DNA of 64,000 bases from Chryseobacterium taichungense (GTDB lineage Bacteria > Bacteroidota > Bacteroidia > Flavobacteriales > Weeksellaceae), in assembly GCF_900109935.1 (NCBI RefSeq), contig NZ_FOBV01000004.1, forward strand, positions 310,001 to 374,000, read 5' to 3'. A model generated the notes under the pieces. That model did no database searches. It was not told where the DNA came from and was given only the letters and a program-made list of their open reading frames with translations. Position numbers and translations under genes: made by a program. This document shows, in pieces, positions 18,468-26,351 of this stretch; the first letter of the stretch is position 1, and each line of letters begins with the position of its first letter.

Positions 18468-19328
18468 ATGAAAAGACCCGCATACGTCACAGATAAAGCT
18501 TTAAAACAATTCATCAAAAATGCGTTGGAAGAAGATATTCAGGATGGAGATCACTCTACCCTTTCCACTATTCCAAAAGACCTTGAACAAAAAGCAAAAC
18601 TTCTTGTAAAGCAAGACTGCATCATTGCAGGAGTTGAATTGGCAAAAATTATCTTTAAAACATTTGACAAAAGCCTTAAGGTTGAAACATTTGTTAAAGA
18701 TGGAGACGCTGTAAAAATCGGTGATATTGCGTTCATCGTAACAGGAAACGCAAGGTCTATATTATCAACCGAAAGACTTGTTCTGAACTGTATGCAGCGA
18801 ATGAGCGGGATCGCAACCCTTACCCACGACTGGGATTCGCGACTGATAGGAACCAAGACCAAACTTTTAGATACCAGAAAAACGACTCCTAATTTCAGGA
18901 TTTGTGAAAAGTGGGCGGTAGCTATTGGCGGAGGAACCAATCACCGGTATGGACTTTATGATATGATCATGCTAAAAGATAATCACATTGACTACAATGG
19001 AAGCATTACCAATGCTGTAAAAATGGCGAAGGATTATATTAAAAAACATAAAAAGAAATTGAAGATCGAGGTGGAAACCAGAAATCTTGAAGAAGTACAG
19101 GAAGCCATCAACGCAAAAGTCGACAGAATCATGCTTGACAATATGGATGTTGCAACAATGAAGAAAGCTGTAAAGATGGTTAATGGCTCTTGTGAGACAG
19201 AAGCTTCCGGCGGAATTACCCGTGATCAGCTTAAAGAAATCGCTTCCACAGGCGTTACTTACATCTCGGCCGGAGCCTTAACCCACTCCGCAGAAAATAT
19301 GGATCTCAGCCTTAAGGCCATTAAATAA
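18468..19328 (+). CDS. nadC: Nicotinate-nucleotide diphosphorylase (carboxylating), quinolinate phosphoribosyltransferase
   Basis: 286 aa. It converts quinolinate and PRPP to nicotinate mononucleotide, CO2 and PPi. The signature run is intact: LLDTRKTTPNFR, ICEKWAVAIGGGTNHRYGL, YDMIMLKDNHI, then VETRNLEEVQEA, DRIMLDNM and EASGGITRDQL. It is operonic with nadB (12-bp gap). An inverted repeat follows its stop codon. Confidence 0.96.
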   Translation: MKRPAYVTDKALKQFIKNALEEDIQDGDHSTLSTIPKDLEQKAKLLVKQDCIIAGVELAKIIFKTFDKSLKVETFVKDGDAVKIGDIAFIVTGNARSILSTERLVLNCMQRMSGIATLTHDWDSRLIGTKTKLLDTRKTTPNFRICEKWAVAIGGGTNHRYGLYDMIMLKDNHIDYNGSITNAVKMAKDYIKKHKKKLKIEVETRNLEEVQEAINAKVDRIMLDNMDVATMKKAVKMVNGSCETEASGGITRDQLKEIASTGVTYISAGALTHSAENMDLSLKAIK

Positions 19329-19330
19329 CG

Positions 19331-19373
19331 TTGAATTTTTAATAAAAACAAGGGCTTTTTGTTAAAAATTCAA
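19331..19373. repeat. 12-bp inverted repeat after nadC
   Basis: TTGAATTTTTAA (19331-19342) and TTAAAAATTCAA (19362-19373) form a perfect stem that could end the nadBC transcript, although no T tract follows on the + strand. Confidence 0.5.
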
Positions 19374-19538
19374 TAATGTGATTTTTTTCATATGAAATGT
19401 CGATTATTATTCAACGCATTGTAAATCAGAAATATAATACTTATTAAGATCGAGTAAAAATTAACATACAGTTAATATTAGTTAAATTTTATTTTACCAA
19501 TTTTGCAGAAAATTTAAATCTAACTATTACTAACGATT

Positions 19539-22145
19539 ATGAAATTAATCAACAAATCAATACTGACTGTAGCTATTACGCTATCTACAGCTAGTGTTTA
19601 TTACGCTCAACAGGTTCAGGACACTGTAAAAGACACAAGGTCCAAAGATATTGAGGAGGTAATTTTACAAGGTGTAACCGATATCGCGAAGGATAGAAAG
19701 ACACCGGTTGCTGCATCAACTATTAAGGCAGCACAGATTATAGAAAGATTGGGAAATCAAGAAATTACCGAGATCCTAAACACAACCCCTTCAGTTTATG
19801 CGACTAAATCGGGTGGAGGTTTTGGAGATGGTAGTATTACTATGAGAGGTTTCGAATCCAGAAACATTGCTGTAATGGTAAATGGTATGCCGGTAAATGA
19901 TATGGAAGGAGGTACTGTATACTTCTCAAACTGGACAGGTTTACAAGATGTAACAAGTACTATTCAAACACAAAGAGGTTTAGGATCATCCAAATTAGCA
20001 ATTGCTTCTGTTGGTGGAACAATTAATTATCTTACCCGTTCTGCTGATATGAAAAAAGGAGGAGTTATAAGATTGGGAGTTGGAAACAATGATTATCTAA
20101 AAACATCTTTTGCATATAATACTGGTAAAAGTGACAAAGGATGGTCTTCTTCAATTTTAATGAGCAGAATCTCAGGAGGAACTTATATAGAAAATACAGA
20201 TTTTGAAGCATATGCATATTACTTTGCTTTAGGATGGGAGCCAAATAAAAAACATAACTTCCAGTTTACACTTACTTCTGCTCCTCAATGGCATGATCAA
20301 AGAACATTTGCTCCAACAATCGGCAATTACATCAGATATAATCCTGATAAAGATGGTACACCATACAGACAATACAATTCAGATTTTGGATATTATACTG
20401 ATACAAATGGTGATCGTGTAGCATTAGCCAACAGATCCAATTATTATGCTAAGCCTGTAATGATGCTAAACTGGGACTGGAACATGAGTGAAAAGTCAAA
20501 ACTAAGTACTGTACTTTATATGTCGAATGGTAGAGGCGGTGGAACAGGTGATTTAGGAAGAGTAAATAACCAGACCTTAGTAAATAATTTTACAGACAAT
20601 ACAGGACATTTTAATTATGACGCTGTTTTTGCTGCCAATGCAGCGGTTAATCCTTATGCACCAACTTCTCCAAATGGTGGAACACTTATCAGAAGAGCTA
20701 GTATAAACTCTCACAACTGGTATGGTATCTTAGCGAATTTCCAACATAAAATCAATGACAACTGGAATTTTTCAGTAGGTACTGACGATAGATATTATTA
20801 TGGCTATCATTATCAAGTAGTATCTGATTTGTACGGAGCTACCGGTTATAAAGAAGGAGGAAATGCTAACGAGGCGCCTTATGTTGTTAGCAAAGCATAT
20901 GACTACAAAAAGTTATCATGGAATCCGTTTGGAGGTTCAATTGCACCTCTAAATGAGCAGATTGGCTACAGTAATGATGGAGAAGTTTTGTGGTATAGTG
21001 GTTTTGGTCAATTAGAATATACAAATGATAAACTATCAGCATTTGTACAAGGATCAGTATCCAATCAAAGCTATCAGAGAATTGATAATTTTGTAAAAGA
21101 TGGAAGTATTTTAAAAGGACAAACTGTAAATACAAAAACTGGATTTAAAGATCTTTTCGGGTTTAATATCAAAGGAGGAGCTAACTACAACATTAATGAG
21201 AATCATAATGTCTTTGCTAATATTGGATATTATAGTAGACAACCATTCTTAAATTCAGTTTATCCGAATAACCAGCAATTATTAAACCCTAATCTTACTA
21301 ATGAAAAAGTATTTTCTACAGAGATTGGTTATGGATTCAGATCTCCTAAACTAAGTGCGAACATTAACTTATACCGAACTGAATGGGCTGATAGATGGCT
21401 AAGAAGATCAAATGTCCAATTCCAAGTTCCAGATGCTTCAACTCCTACAGGAACAAGAACTGTGAACGGATATACTGAGATTAATGGAATCACACAACTT
21501 CATATGGGAATTGAATTTGATGGAGTATATAAGCCTGTCTCTTTCCTAGACATAAATGCAATGGTTTCTATCGGCGATTATAAATATAAAGGTAATGCTA
21601 CTGGTACAAACTTTGATGACAATAATAATCCTATTGATGGAGCAGCTAACACAACTTTATATTTAGATGGTGTGAAAGTAGGAGGAAGTAGTAACAATAG
21701 TATTCCACAATTTACTGCGTCTTTAGGAGCAACAGTAAGGCCAGTAAAAGACCTTAATATCTATGGAACTTGGAGATACGTTGGTGAAGTTTATTCAACG
21801 ATCGATGCACAAACGTTCTCAAATGTGGCAAATCAGGAAAGAGGAACACTTAAATTACCAGATTTTAATCTTTTTGATATAGGTGCTTCTTATAAAATCA
21901 GATTAAGAAATCATGATCAGTATTTTACAGTTGGATTTAATATCTACAACTTATTAGATACAACCTATATTTCTGACGGTGCAACAAACATCTTTGGAAG
22001 TGATACTATTACTGCTAATAACGACCCTGATAAAGGTAAAACTTACGAGCAGGCAGGAAGAATGTATAAAGGAATTGCTGATGGTAACAGAGTATTCTTC
22101 GGATTCGGAAGAACTTGGGCAGCCAACCTTTCATTCAACTTCTAA
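19539..22145 (+). CDS. TonB-dependent outer-membrane receptor
   Basis: 868 aa. Signal peptide 1-23 (...LSTASVYYAQ). A plug domain follows (IEEVILQGVTDIAKDRKTPVAASTIKAAQI, ITEILNTTPSVYATKSGGGFGDGSITMRGFESRNIAVMVNG), then a long beta-barrel and a terminal Phe (AANLSFNF) as expected for BamA-folded porins. There is no carboxypeptidase-like domain in front of the plug, so this is not SusC-like. There is no SusD partner; the next gene is a small membrane protein after a terminator. The barrel has many Tyr/Asn/Gly strands and no feature that fixes a substrate. Its codon usage is slightly more AT-rich than that of its neighbours. Confidence 0.93.
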   Translation: MKLINKSILTVAITLSTASVYYAQQVQDTVKDTRSKDIEEVILQGVTDIAKDRKTPVAASTIKAAQIIERLGNQEITEILNTTPSVYATKSGGGFGDGSITMRGFESRNIAVMVNGMPVNDMEGGTVYFSNWTGLQDVTSTIQTQRGLGSSKLAIASVGGTINYLTRSADMKKGGVIRLGVGNNDYLKTSFAYNTGKSDKGWSSSILMSRISGGTYIENTDFEAYAYYFALGWEPNKKHNFQFTLTSAPQWHDQRTFAPTIGNYIRYNPDKDGTPYRQYNSDFGYYTDTNGDRVALANRSNYYAKPVMMLNWDWNMSEKSKLSTVLYMSNGRGGGTGDLGRVNNQTLVNNFTDNTGHFNYDAVFAANAAVNPYAPTSPNGGTLIRRASINSHNWYGILANFQHKINDNWNFSVGTDDRYYYGYHYQVVSDLYGATGYKEGGNANEAPYVVSKAYDYKKLSWNPFGGSIAPLNEQIGYSNDGEVLWYSGFGQLEYTNDKLSAFVQGSVSNQSYQRIDNFVKDGSILKGQTVNTKTGFKDLFGFNIKGGANYNINENHNVFANIGYYSRQPFLNSVYPNNQQLLNPNLTNEKVFSTEIGYGFRSPKLSANINLYRTEWADRWLRRSNVQFQVPDASTPTGTRTVNGYTEINGITQLHMGIEFDGVYKPVSFLDINAMVSIGDYKYKGNATGTNFDDNNNPIDGAANTTLYLDGVKVGGSSNNSIPQFTASLGATVRPVKDLNIYGTWRYVGEVYSTIDAQTFSNVANQERGTLKLPDFNLFDIGASYKIRLRNHDQYFTVGFNIYNLLDTTYISDGATNIFGSDTITANNDPDKGKTYEQAGRMYKGIADGNRVFFGFGRTWAANLSFNF

Positions 22146-22170
22146 TAAAACATAGATTTTATAAATATCA

Positions 22171-22195
22171 ATCCCGGCTTTTCGCCGGGATTTTT
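22171..22195 (+). terminator. Intrinsic terminator
   Basis: Stem ATCCCGGC (22171-22178) with GCCGGGAT (22184-22191) and a T tract. A -7-like TATCTTTG begins only 3 nt later. Confidence 0.9.
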
Positions 22196-22197
22196 GT

Positions 22198-22205
22198 TAT
22201 CTTTG
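22198..22205 (+). promoter_or_regulatory. -7 promoter element (TATCTTTG)
   Basis: It matches TAnnTTTG and lies 27 nt before the ATG at 22233, directly behind the terminator of the receptor gene. Confidence 0.45.
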
Positions 22206-22232
22206 CCACTAGAAAACAAGAAAAAATAGACT

Positions 22233-22670
22233 ATGGACTTTTACAACATTTTGCTTAATGCTCACAAAGGATTCGGATATCTGGAAATACTTTTAGTGAC
22301 CTTATTTGTTATCGCACTTTTAGCAACCATGTTTGGCTACAGCGGAAAAGTGAATAATTTCCTTAAGAAAACAACACTTTTCACAATGATCTTTTTCCAT
22401 GTTCAGTTCTTGGCTGGGCTTGCTTTATTGCTTGTATCGCCAGGAGTAAAGACCGCTTTATCCGCAGGAACCTTAATGAGTGATTCTTATGCAAGATTCC
22501 AGTATGTAGAACATCCGTTTTCGATGCTGATCGCGGCTATTCTAATGACCGTTGTAAACAAAAAAGTAAAAACCAATCCTACCCTATCTCTGGGAGTGGT
22601 GATCATGGGACTGATCGCAGTAGGTTTATTTGCATTCGCGTTCCCGTGGGCCAGAGTCTTCGGGGCATAA
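22233..22670 (+). CDS. Small four-helix integral membrane protein, function unknown
   Basis: 145 aa, with hydrophobic segments at about 17-38, 48-72, 90-108 and 117-137. Histidines occur near the first two helices and in YVEHPFSM (H11, H53, H89). Flavobacterial proteins of this look are often labelled cytochrome b-like, but I see no proven haem-ligand pattern and do not claim it. asd follows after 33 bp in the same direction; the two may be co-transcribed from the TATCTTTG promoter. Confidence 0.75.
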   Translation: MDFYNILLNAHKGFGYLEILLVTLFVIALLATMFGYSGKVNNFLKKTTLFTMIFFHVQFLAGLALLLVSPGVKTALSAGTLMSDSYARFQYVEHPFSMLIAAILMTVVNKKVKTNPTLSLGVVIMGLIAVGLFAFAFPWARVFGA

Positions 22671-22703
22671 ATATATTAACATAAACAATTTTTAATTAAA
22701 TCA

Positions 22704-23696
22704 ATGAAAGTAGCTGTAGTAGGTTCAACAGGAATGGTTGGACAAGTTATGCTTAAAGTTCTCGAGGAGAGAAACTTCCCTGTCACAGAATTAATCCCGG
22801 TAGCATCCGAAAAATCTGTTGGTAAGAAGGTGAAGTATAAACAGGAAGAATTTACGATTGTAAGCATGAAAGACGCTATAGCTGCCAAACCTGATATCGC
22901 CATCTTCTCTGCCGGAGGTGCCACTTCACTAGAATTTGCTCCTCTTTTTGCCGAAGCGGGAACTACCGTGATCGACAATTCTTCTGCATGGAGAATGGAT
23001 CCTGATAAGAAACTGGTCGTGCCGGAAATCAATGCAGATGTATTGACTAAAGAAGATAAGATCATTGCCAACCCGAACTGTTCTACCATTCAGCTTGTGA
23101 TGGTTTTAGGGCCTTTAAATAAAAAATATGATCTGAAAAGAGTAATTGTTTCTACCTATCAGTCGGTTACAGGTACCGGAAAAGCTGCCGTAGATCAGCT
23201 GAATTCTGAGATCAGTGGTGATGAAACCATTGCCAAAGTATATCCTTATCAGATCTTTAAGAATGCTCTTCCTCACTGTGATGTTTTTGCAGATGATGAT
23301 TATACCAAAGAAGAAATTAAACTGATGAAAGAACCTAAGAAAATTTTAGGTGATGACACATTTAATCTTACGGCAACAGCAGTAAGAGTACCGGTTCAGG
23401 GAGGCCATTCGGAAAGTGTAAACATTGAGTTTGAAAACGAATTCGACCTGGATGAAGTAAGAAAAATATTATCTGAAACCCCAGGAGTCGTGGTAGTAGA
23501 TAATGTTAAGAACAATGAATACCCAATGCCGTTGTACTCGGAGGGTAAAGATGAGGTCTTTGTTGGGAGGATAAGACGGGATCTTTCACAACCCAAGACC
23601 CTGAATCTATGGATCGTGGCAGACAATCTTCGGAAAGGAGCCGCAACCAACGCAGTACAGATCGCAGAATATCTTGCAGCCAACAACTTAGTGTAA
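22704..23696 (+). CDS. asd: Aspartate-semialdehyde dehydrogenase
   Basis: 330 aa. It reduces aspartyl phosphate to aspartate semialdehyde with NADPH, feeding lysine/diaminopimelate, threonine and methionine synthesis. The N-terminal NADP loop is VVGSTGMVGQ, the catalytic Cys is C126 in NPNCSTIQ, and the active-site QSVTGTGKA and the later VPVQGGHSESVN are present. It is the usual dimeric ASADH type. A terminator follows. Confidence 0.96.
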   Translation: MKVAVVGSTGMVGQVMLKVLEERNFPVTELIPVASEKSVGKKVKYKQEEFTIVSMKDAIAAKPDIAIFSAGGATSLEFAPLFAEAGTTVIDNSSAWRMDPDKKLVVPEINADVLTKEDKIIANPNCSTIQLVMVLGPLNKKYDLKRVIVSTYQSVTGTGKAAVDQLNSEISGDETIAKVYPYQIFKNALPHCDVFADDDYTKEEIKLMKEPKKILGDDTFNLTATAVRVPVQGGHSESVNIEFENEFDLDEVRKILSETPGVVVVDNVKNNEYPMPLYSEGKDEVFVGRIRRDLSQPKTLNLWIVADNLRKGAATNAVQIAEYLAANNLV

Positions 23697-23711
23697 ACTA
23701 ACAAAACATAA

Positions 23712-23741
23712 AAGAGTCTCAGAATTGAGATTCTTTTTTTT
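23712..23741 (+). terminator. Intrinsic terminator
   Basis: Stem AGAGTCTCA with TGAGATTCT (one G-T pair) and an 8-T tract, between asd and the CDF gene. Confidence 0.8.
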
Positions 23742-23750
23742 ATCAAACCT

Positions 23751-24752
23751 ATGAACGTTCAGAAAAATAATAATAAAGATAAATTAGCCTTCCAGAAGCT
23801 TATTGCCGCATTTGGGGTTATTCTTTTTATCGGAAAGCTCATTGCATGGAAGCTTACCAGCTCAGATGCCGTATTTTCTGATGCCATGGAAAGTATCGTT
23901 AATGTCATCAGTGCTTTTATGGGATTATATTCTCTCTATTTAGCAGCAAAACCTAAAGATGAAGACCATCCTTACGGACACGGAAAAGTAGAGTTCGTTA
24001 CTTCCGGTATCGAAGGTGCGCTGATTGCTATTGCCGGCATCATGATCATTTATGAAGGTATCAACAGCCTTATTACGGGCAAAATACTCCAGAAACTTGA
24101 CTGGGGAATTGCCATTATTGCAGCCACAGCCGTTATTAATTATCTTTTAGGATATATCTCCATTAAAAAAGGAAAACAGGAGAACTCACATGTACTGATT
24201 TCATCCGGCAAACATCTTCAGTCGGATACCATTACGACATTAGGTGTTGTTATCAGTTTAGTGGTGGTTTATTTCACCAAAATTTACTGGCTGGATTCTG
24301 TTGTGGCGCTTTTCTTCGGATTTTACATCATCATTATCGGATATAAGATCATCCGAAAATCCCTGAGCGGTATTATGGATGAGCAGGATCCTGATCTTTT
24401 GAATCAGATCATTAAAGTGCTGGAAAACAACCGCCGAACGGAATGGATTGATGTACACAATATGAAAATCCAGCAATTCGGAGCGAATTTACATATCGAT
24501 GCCCATATTACTCTGCCCTGGTATTACAGTCTGCGCGATGCCCATAATGAAATGGAAAAAATGATCATTCTTCTTGCTAAGAATACCAAAAGAAGTATTG
24601 AGTTCAACTTTCATATGGATGACTGCAAACCTATCTCCTGCCCTATCTGCCAGATCGCAGACTGCCCCGTACGTGAAAGGGATTTTGTAAAAAGAGTAAC
24701 ATGGACACCGGAAAATGTAACCTGTGTGGATAAACATACTGCTGAGGAATAA
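23751..24752 (+). CDS. Cation diffusion facilitator (CDF) metal transporter
   Basis: 333 aa, inner membrane. CDF proteins export divalent metals (Zn, Fe, Mn, Cd, Co) against protons. The metal site is visible as FSDAMESIVNV in helix 2 and KHLQSDTITT in helix 5, with the linker HPYGHGKVEFVTSGIEGALIA. The cytoplasmic C-terminal ferredoxin-like domain (WIDVHNMKIQQFGANLHIDAHITLP) ends in an unusual Cys-rich tail (CKPISCPICQIADCP...VTCVDKH), possibly an extra metal-sensing site. The start lies 9 bp after a terminator, so its promoter must overlap that hairpin or read-through occurs. Confidence 0.92.
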   Translation: MNVQKNNNKDKLAFQKLIAAFGVILFIGKLIAWKLTSSDAVFSDAMESIVNVISAFMGLYSLYLAAKPKDEDHPYGHGKVEFVTSGIEGALIAIAGIMIIYEGINSLITGKILQKLDWGIAIIAATAVINYLLGYISIKKGKQENSHVLISSGKHLQSDTITTLGVVISLVVVYFTKIYWLDSVVALFFGFYIIIIGYKIIRKSLSGIMDEQDPDLLNQIIKVLENNRRTEWIDVHNMKIQQFGANLHIDAHITLPWYYSLRDAHNEMEKMIILLAKNTKRSIEFNFHMDDCKPISCPICQIADCPVRERDFVKRVTWTPENVTCVDKHTAEE

Positions 24753-24780
24753 AGTATTTAATTACACTCTGTTAACGGCT

Positions 24781-25143
24781 TTATTGTTTAATTCCCAAGG
24801 CACTTTTATAAATGTTGATTTCTTTCTGAAGGTCGGCAATCAGCTTTGTTTTTTCATCCAGCTCTGCTATCACTTTAGAATCGGGATTAAGAATTAATTC
24901 GGGAGGATAATAATTAGTAAGTTCTGTAAGAAAATCATATTCCATAGCAATTCCGAGATTCCAGAGGATTCCGAACTGGAGGGAAGGTTGTTTGAAATAA
25001 TTGGCGAGAGAAGAGGGGCTGATCGTCATTCGTCTTGCCACCTCAGCCTGGCTGAGCTTTTTATCCCGCATCACCTTTTTTACCAATTGCCCTATATGAG
25101 TATGTGGATGATTGCTTTTCCGAAGATATGTTCTATTGATCAT
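24781..25143 (-). CDS. XRE/Cro-type helix-turn-helix regulator with C-terminal coiled coil
   Basis: 120 aa. The HTH lies at about residues 17-52 (HIGQLVKKVMRDKKLSQAEVARRMTISPSSLANYF), the classic SQAEVA-x-SPSSL pattern. The C-terminal 35 residues (IAELDEKTKLIADLQKEINIYKSAL) form a predicted coiled coil, probably for dimerisation. Regulators of this short form are frequent in Chryseobacterium. A 21-bp-period repeat array lies directly upstream of its start, between it and the exosortase operon, and is a natural candidate for its own binding sites (inference). Confidence 0.88.
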   Translation of the reverse strand: MINRTYLRKSNHPHTHIGQLVKKVMRDKKLSQAEVARRMTISPSSLANYFKQPSLQFGILWNLGIAMEYDFLTELTNYYPPELILNPDSKVIAELDEKTKLIADLQKEINIYKSALGIKQ

Positions 25144-25188
25144 AATATTTATTTTTCTTAATGGTTAGGTTTATAAATAGGTCGATTG

Positions 25189-25376
25189 ACGTTGAGGACA
25201 CCTCGCTATACGTCTTAGATATATCCATTGACGTTTAATATAGATAGAGACACGTCTTAAATATATCTGTCTGCGTCTTATAATAATACGTATACGTTTA
25301 AGATGTATAATTACATATGTTAAACGTATACGGATGGGTCTTAAACGTCTAAATATCTTTCTCAGACGTATACCGA
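25189..25376. repeat. Tandem array with 21-bp period upstream of the XRE regulator
   Basis: The core ACGTYTTA-AYATA recurs at 25189, 25210, 25231, 25252, 25273 and 25294, exactly 21 bp apart. Degenerate units continue in phase at 25315 and 25336, and a related AGACGTATACC lies at 25364, inside the 3' end of the neighbouring gene. Unit bodies diverge outside the core. The period is two helical turns, so the cores lie on one face of the DNA. It occupies nearly all of the gap between 25144 and 25348. Confidence 0.75.
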
Positions 25377-25786
25377 CGGTAATAAAACATCGGTATAATA
25401 AGTAAAAGAATCAGTGGCTGTATCACAAACCGTCTCAAATAAAATGAAAAGAGATATCCTATCTCAAATTGTGCATATATACAATATAAATAAACCGGAA
25501 ATACAACTACAAAGACGATACACATCAATATGATGCCCTGAAAAGTCCATACTTTATTTTTAAACCAAAAAAAGATGATCATCGCTGAAAAGAAAAGGTT
25601 TAACCCAAATCTGAAAATATAGCTTAGAATCATTTTTCCCCATTCAAAGTGCGGAAAAGCAATATTCTTATTTGCTTCATGGAAATATTCAAGAAAAGGA
25701 TCGTAAAAAATCCTGTCCTCAAATGCCCGTACTGCAATAAGTCCTGCAATTCCCACTAAAACAAAGAACCAGTTAAGTATTTTCAT
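25349..25786 (-). CDS. Exosortase F-associated membrane protein
   Basis: 145 aa. Four or more hydrophobic segments (LNWFFVLVGIAGLIAVRAF; ILSYIFRFGLNLFFSAMIIFFWF; GIILMCIVFVVVFPVYLYCIYAQF; FVIQPLILLLIIPMFYY). Position, length and the FYDPFLEYF motif fit the XrtF-associated protein family (TIGR04127 type). I chose the Met at 25786 (MKILNWFF) over one four codons earlier because it matches the usual start; either way it overlaps the end of xrtF (14 nt here), implying translational coupling. Its role in the exosortase system is not known. Confidence 0.8.
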   Translation of the reverse strand: MKILNWFFVLVGIAGLIAVRAFEDRIFYDPFLEYFHEANKNIAFPHFEWGKMILSYIFRFGLNLFFSAMIIFFWFKNKVWTFQGIILMCIVFVVVFPVYLYCIYAQFEIGYLFSFYLRRFVIQPLILLLIIPMFYYRRYTSEKDI

Positions 25787-26303
25787 ATTGTAACGCAAAA
25801 AATTTAATCCATATCAACCAAAGAAGCACAACGGTACCATAAATAACAGCCGGAAATATGTAATCGTGGGCGATCTTGCCATACTGACTGTAATCGGTCA
25901 TTACCAAATTAAGTCCTACAATTCTCAAGACATTCATAAGATACAATATCAGAAGACCGGCCATTACAAAAAAGAAAGTTTTTTTACCCTTATAAAAAGC
26001 AAAAACAAAAGATACAAAAAGAATCATCACGGATATTGCATTGCATCCTTCCACCATTCTTGTCGCGTATATACCTTTCACTTTAAAATATACCTGCTCC
26101 CCTTTGATATCGTCAAAAAGCTCAGTAGGATATCCCAAATAGTTCTGAATATCCCTCACCTGCTCAGCAATGAAATGAGAAAATGAATCTAACCCTAGCT
26201 GTGCGAAACTGTTCAAATAAAATTGGTATACTAAAAGCAACACCACATAAACTGTGATGAAGCGTAATAAAATACTCAGTACCGGTTTGAAATCCTTTAA
26301 CAT
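25773..26303 (-). CDS. xrtF: Exosortase family protein XrtF
   Basis: 176 aa, multi-pass inner-membrane protein. Exosortases are transpeptidase-like enzymes thought to cut a C-terminal sorting signal during cell-surface attachment. The catalytic triad is visible: C87 in TRMVEGCNAISVM, R127 in LMNVLRIVGL and H146 in KIAHDYIFPAVIYG. The short length and pairing with a second small membrane protein are characteristic of the Bacteroidetes XrtF branch. The gene is divergent from the kinase gene at 26352. No protein in this window carries an obvious PEP-CTERM-like tail. Confidence 0.88.
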   Translation of the reverse strand: MLKDFKPVLSILLRFITVYVVLLLVYQFYLNSFAQLGLDSFSHFIAEQVRDIQNYLGYPTELFDDIKGEQVYFKVKGIYATRMVEGCNAISVMILFVSFVFAFYKGKKTFFFVMAGLLILYLMNVLRIVGLNLVMTDYSQYGKIAHDYIFPAVIYGTVVLLWLIWIKFFALQYENT

Positions 26304-26307
26304 AATG

Positions 26308-26315
26308 CAAAGATA
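26308..26315 (-). promoter_or_regulatory. -7 promoter element of xrtF (TATCTTTG on minus strand)
   Basis: It ends 4 nt before the xrtF ATG, so the mRNA would be leaderless. It forms a divergent pair with the + strand element at 26336-26343. Confidence 0.5.
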
Positions 26316-26335
26316 AAAATTAGACTGTAATTTAC

Positions 26336-26343
26336 TATATTTG
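26336..26343 (+). promoter_or_regulatory. -7 promoter element of the kinase operon (TATATTTG)
   Basis: It matches TAnnTTTG and ends 8 nt before the ATG at 26352, again giving almost no 5' leader. Confidence 0.5.
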
Positions 26344-26351
26344 TTTCGAAT

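Noticed and set aside
22233-22670. Cytochrome b identity for the small membrane protein
   Set aside because: His residues are not in the spacing of paired haem ligands, so only a membrane protein of unknown function is claimed.
25189-25376. CRISPR array
   Set aside because: Units are only 21 bp with no unique spacers between repeats and no cas genes nearby; the same holds for the 22- and 23-bp arrays.
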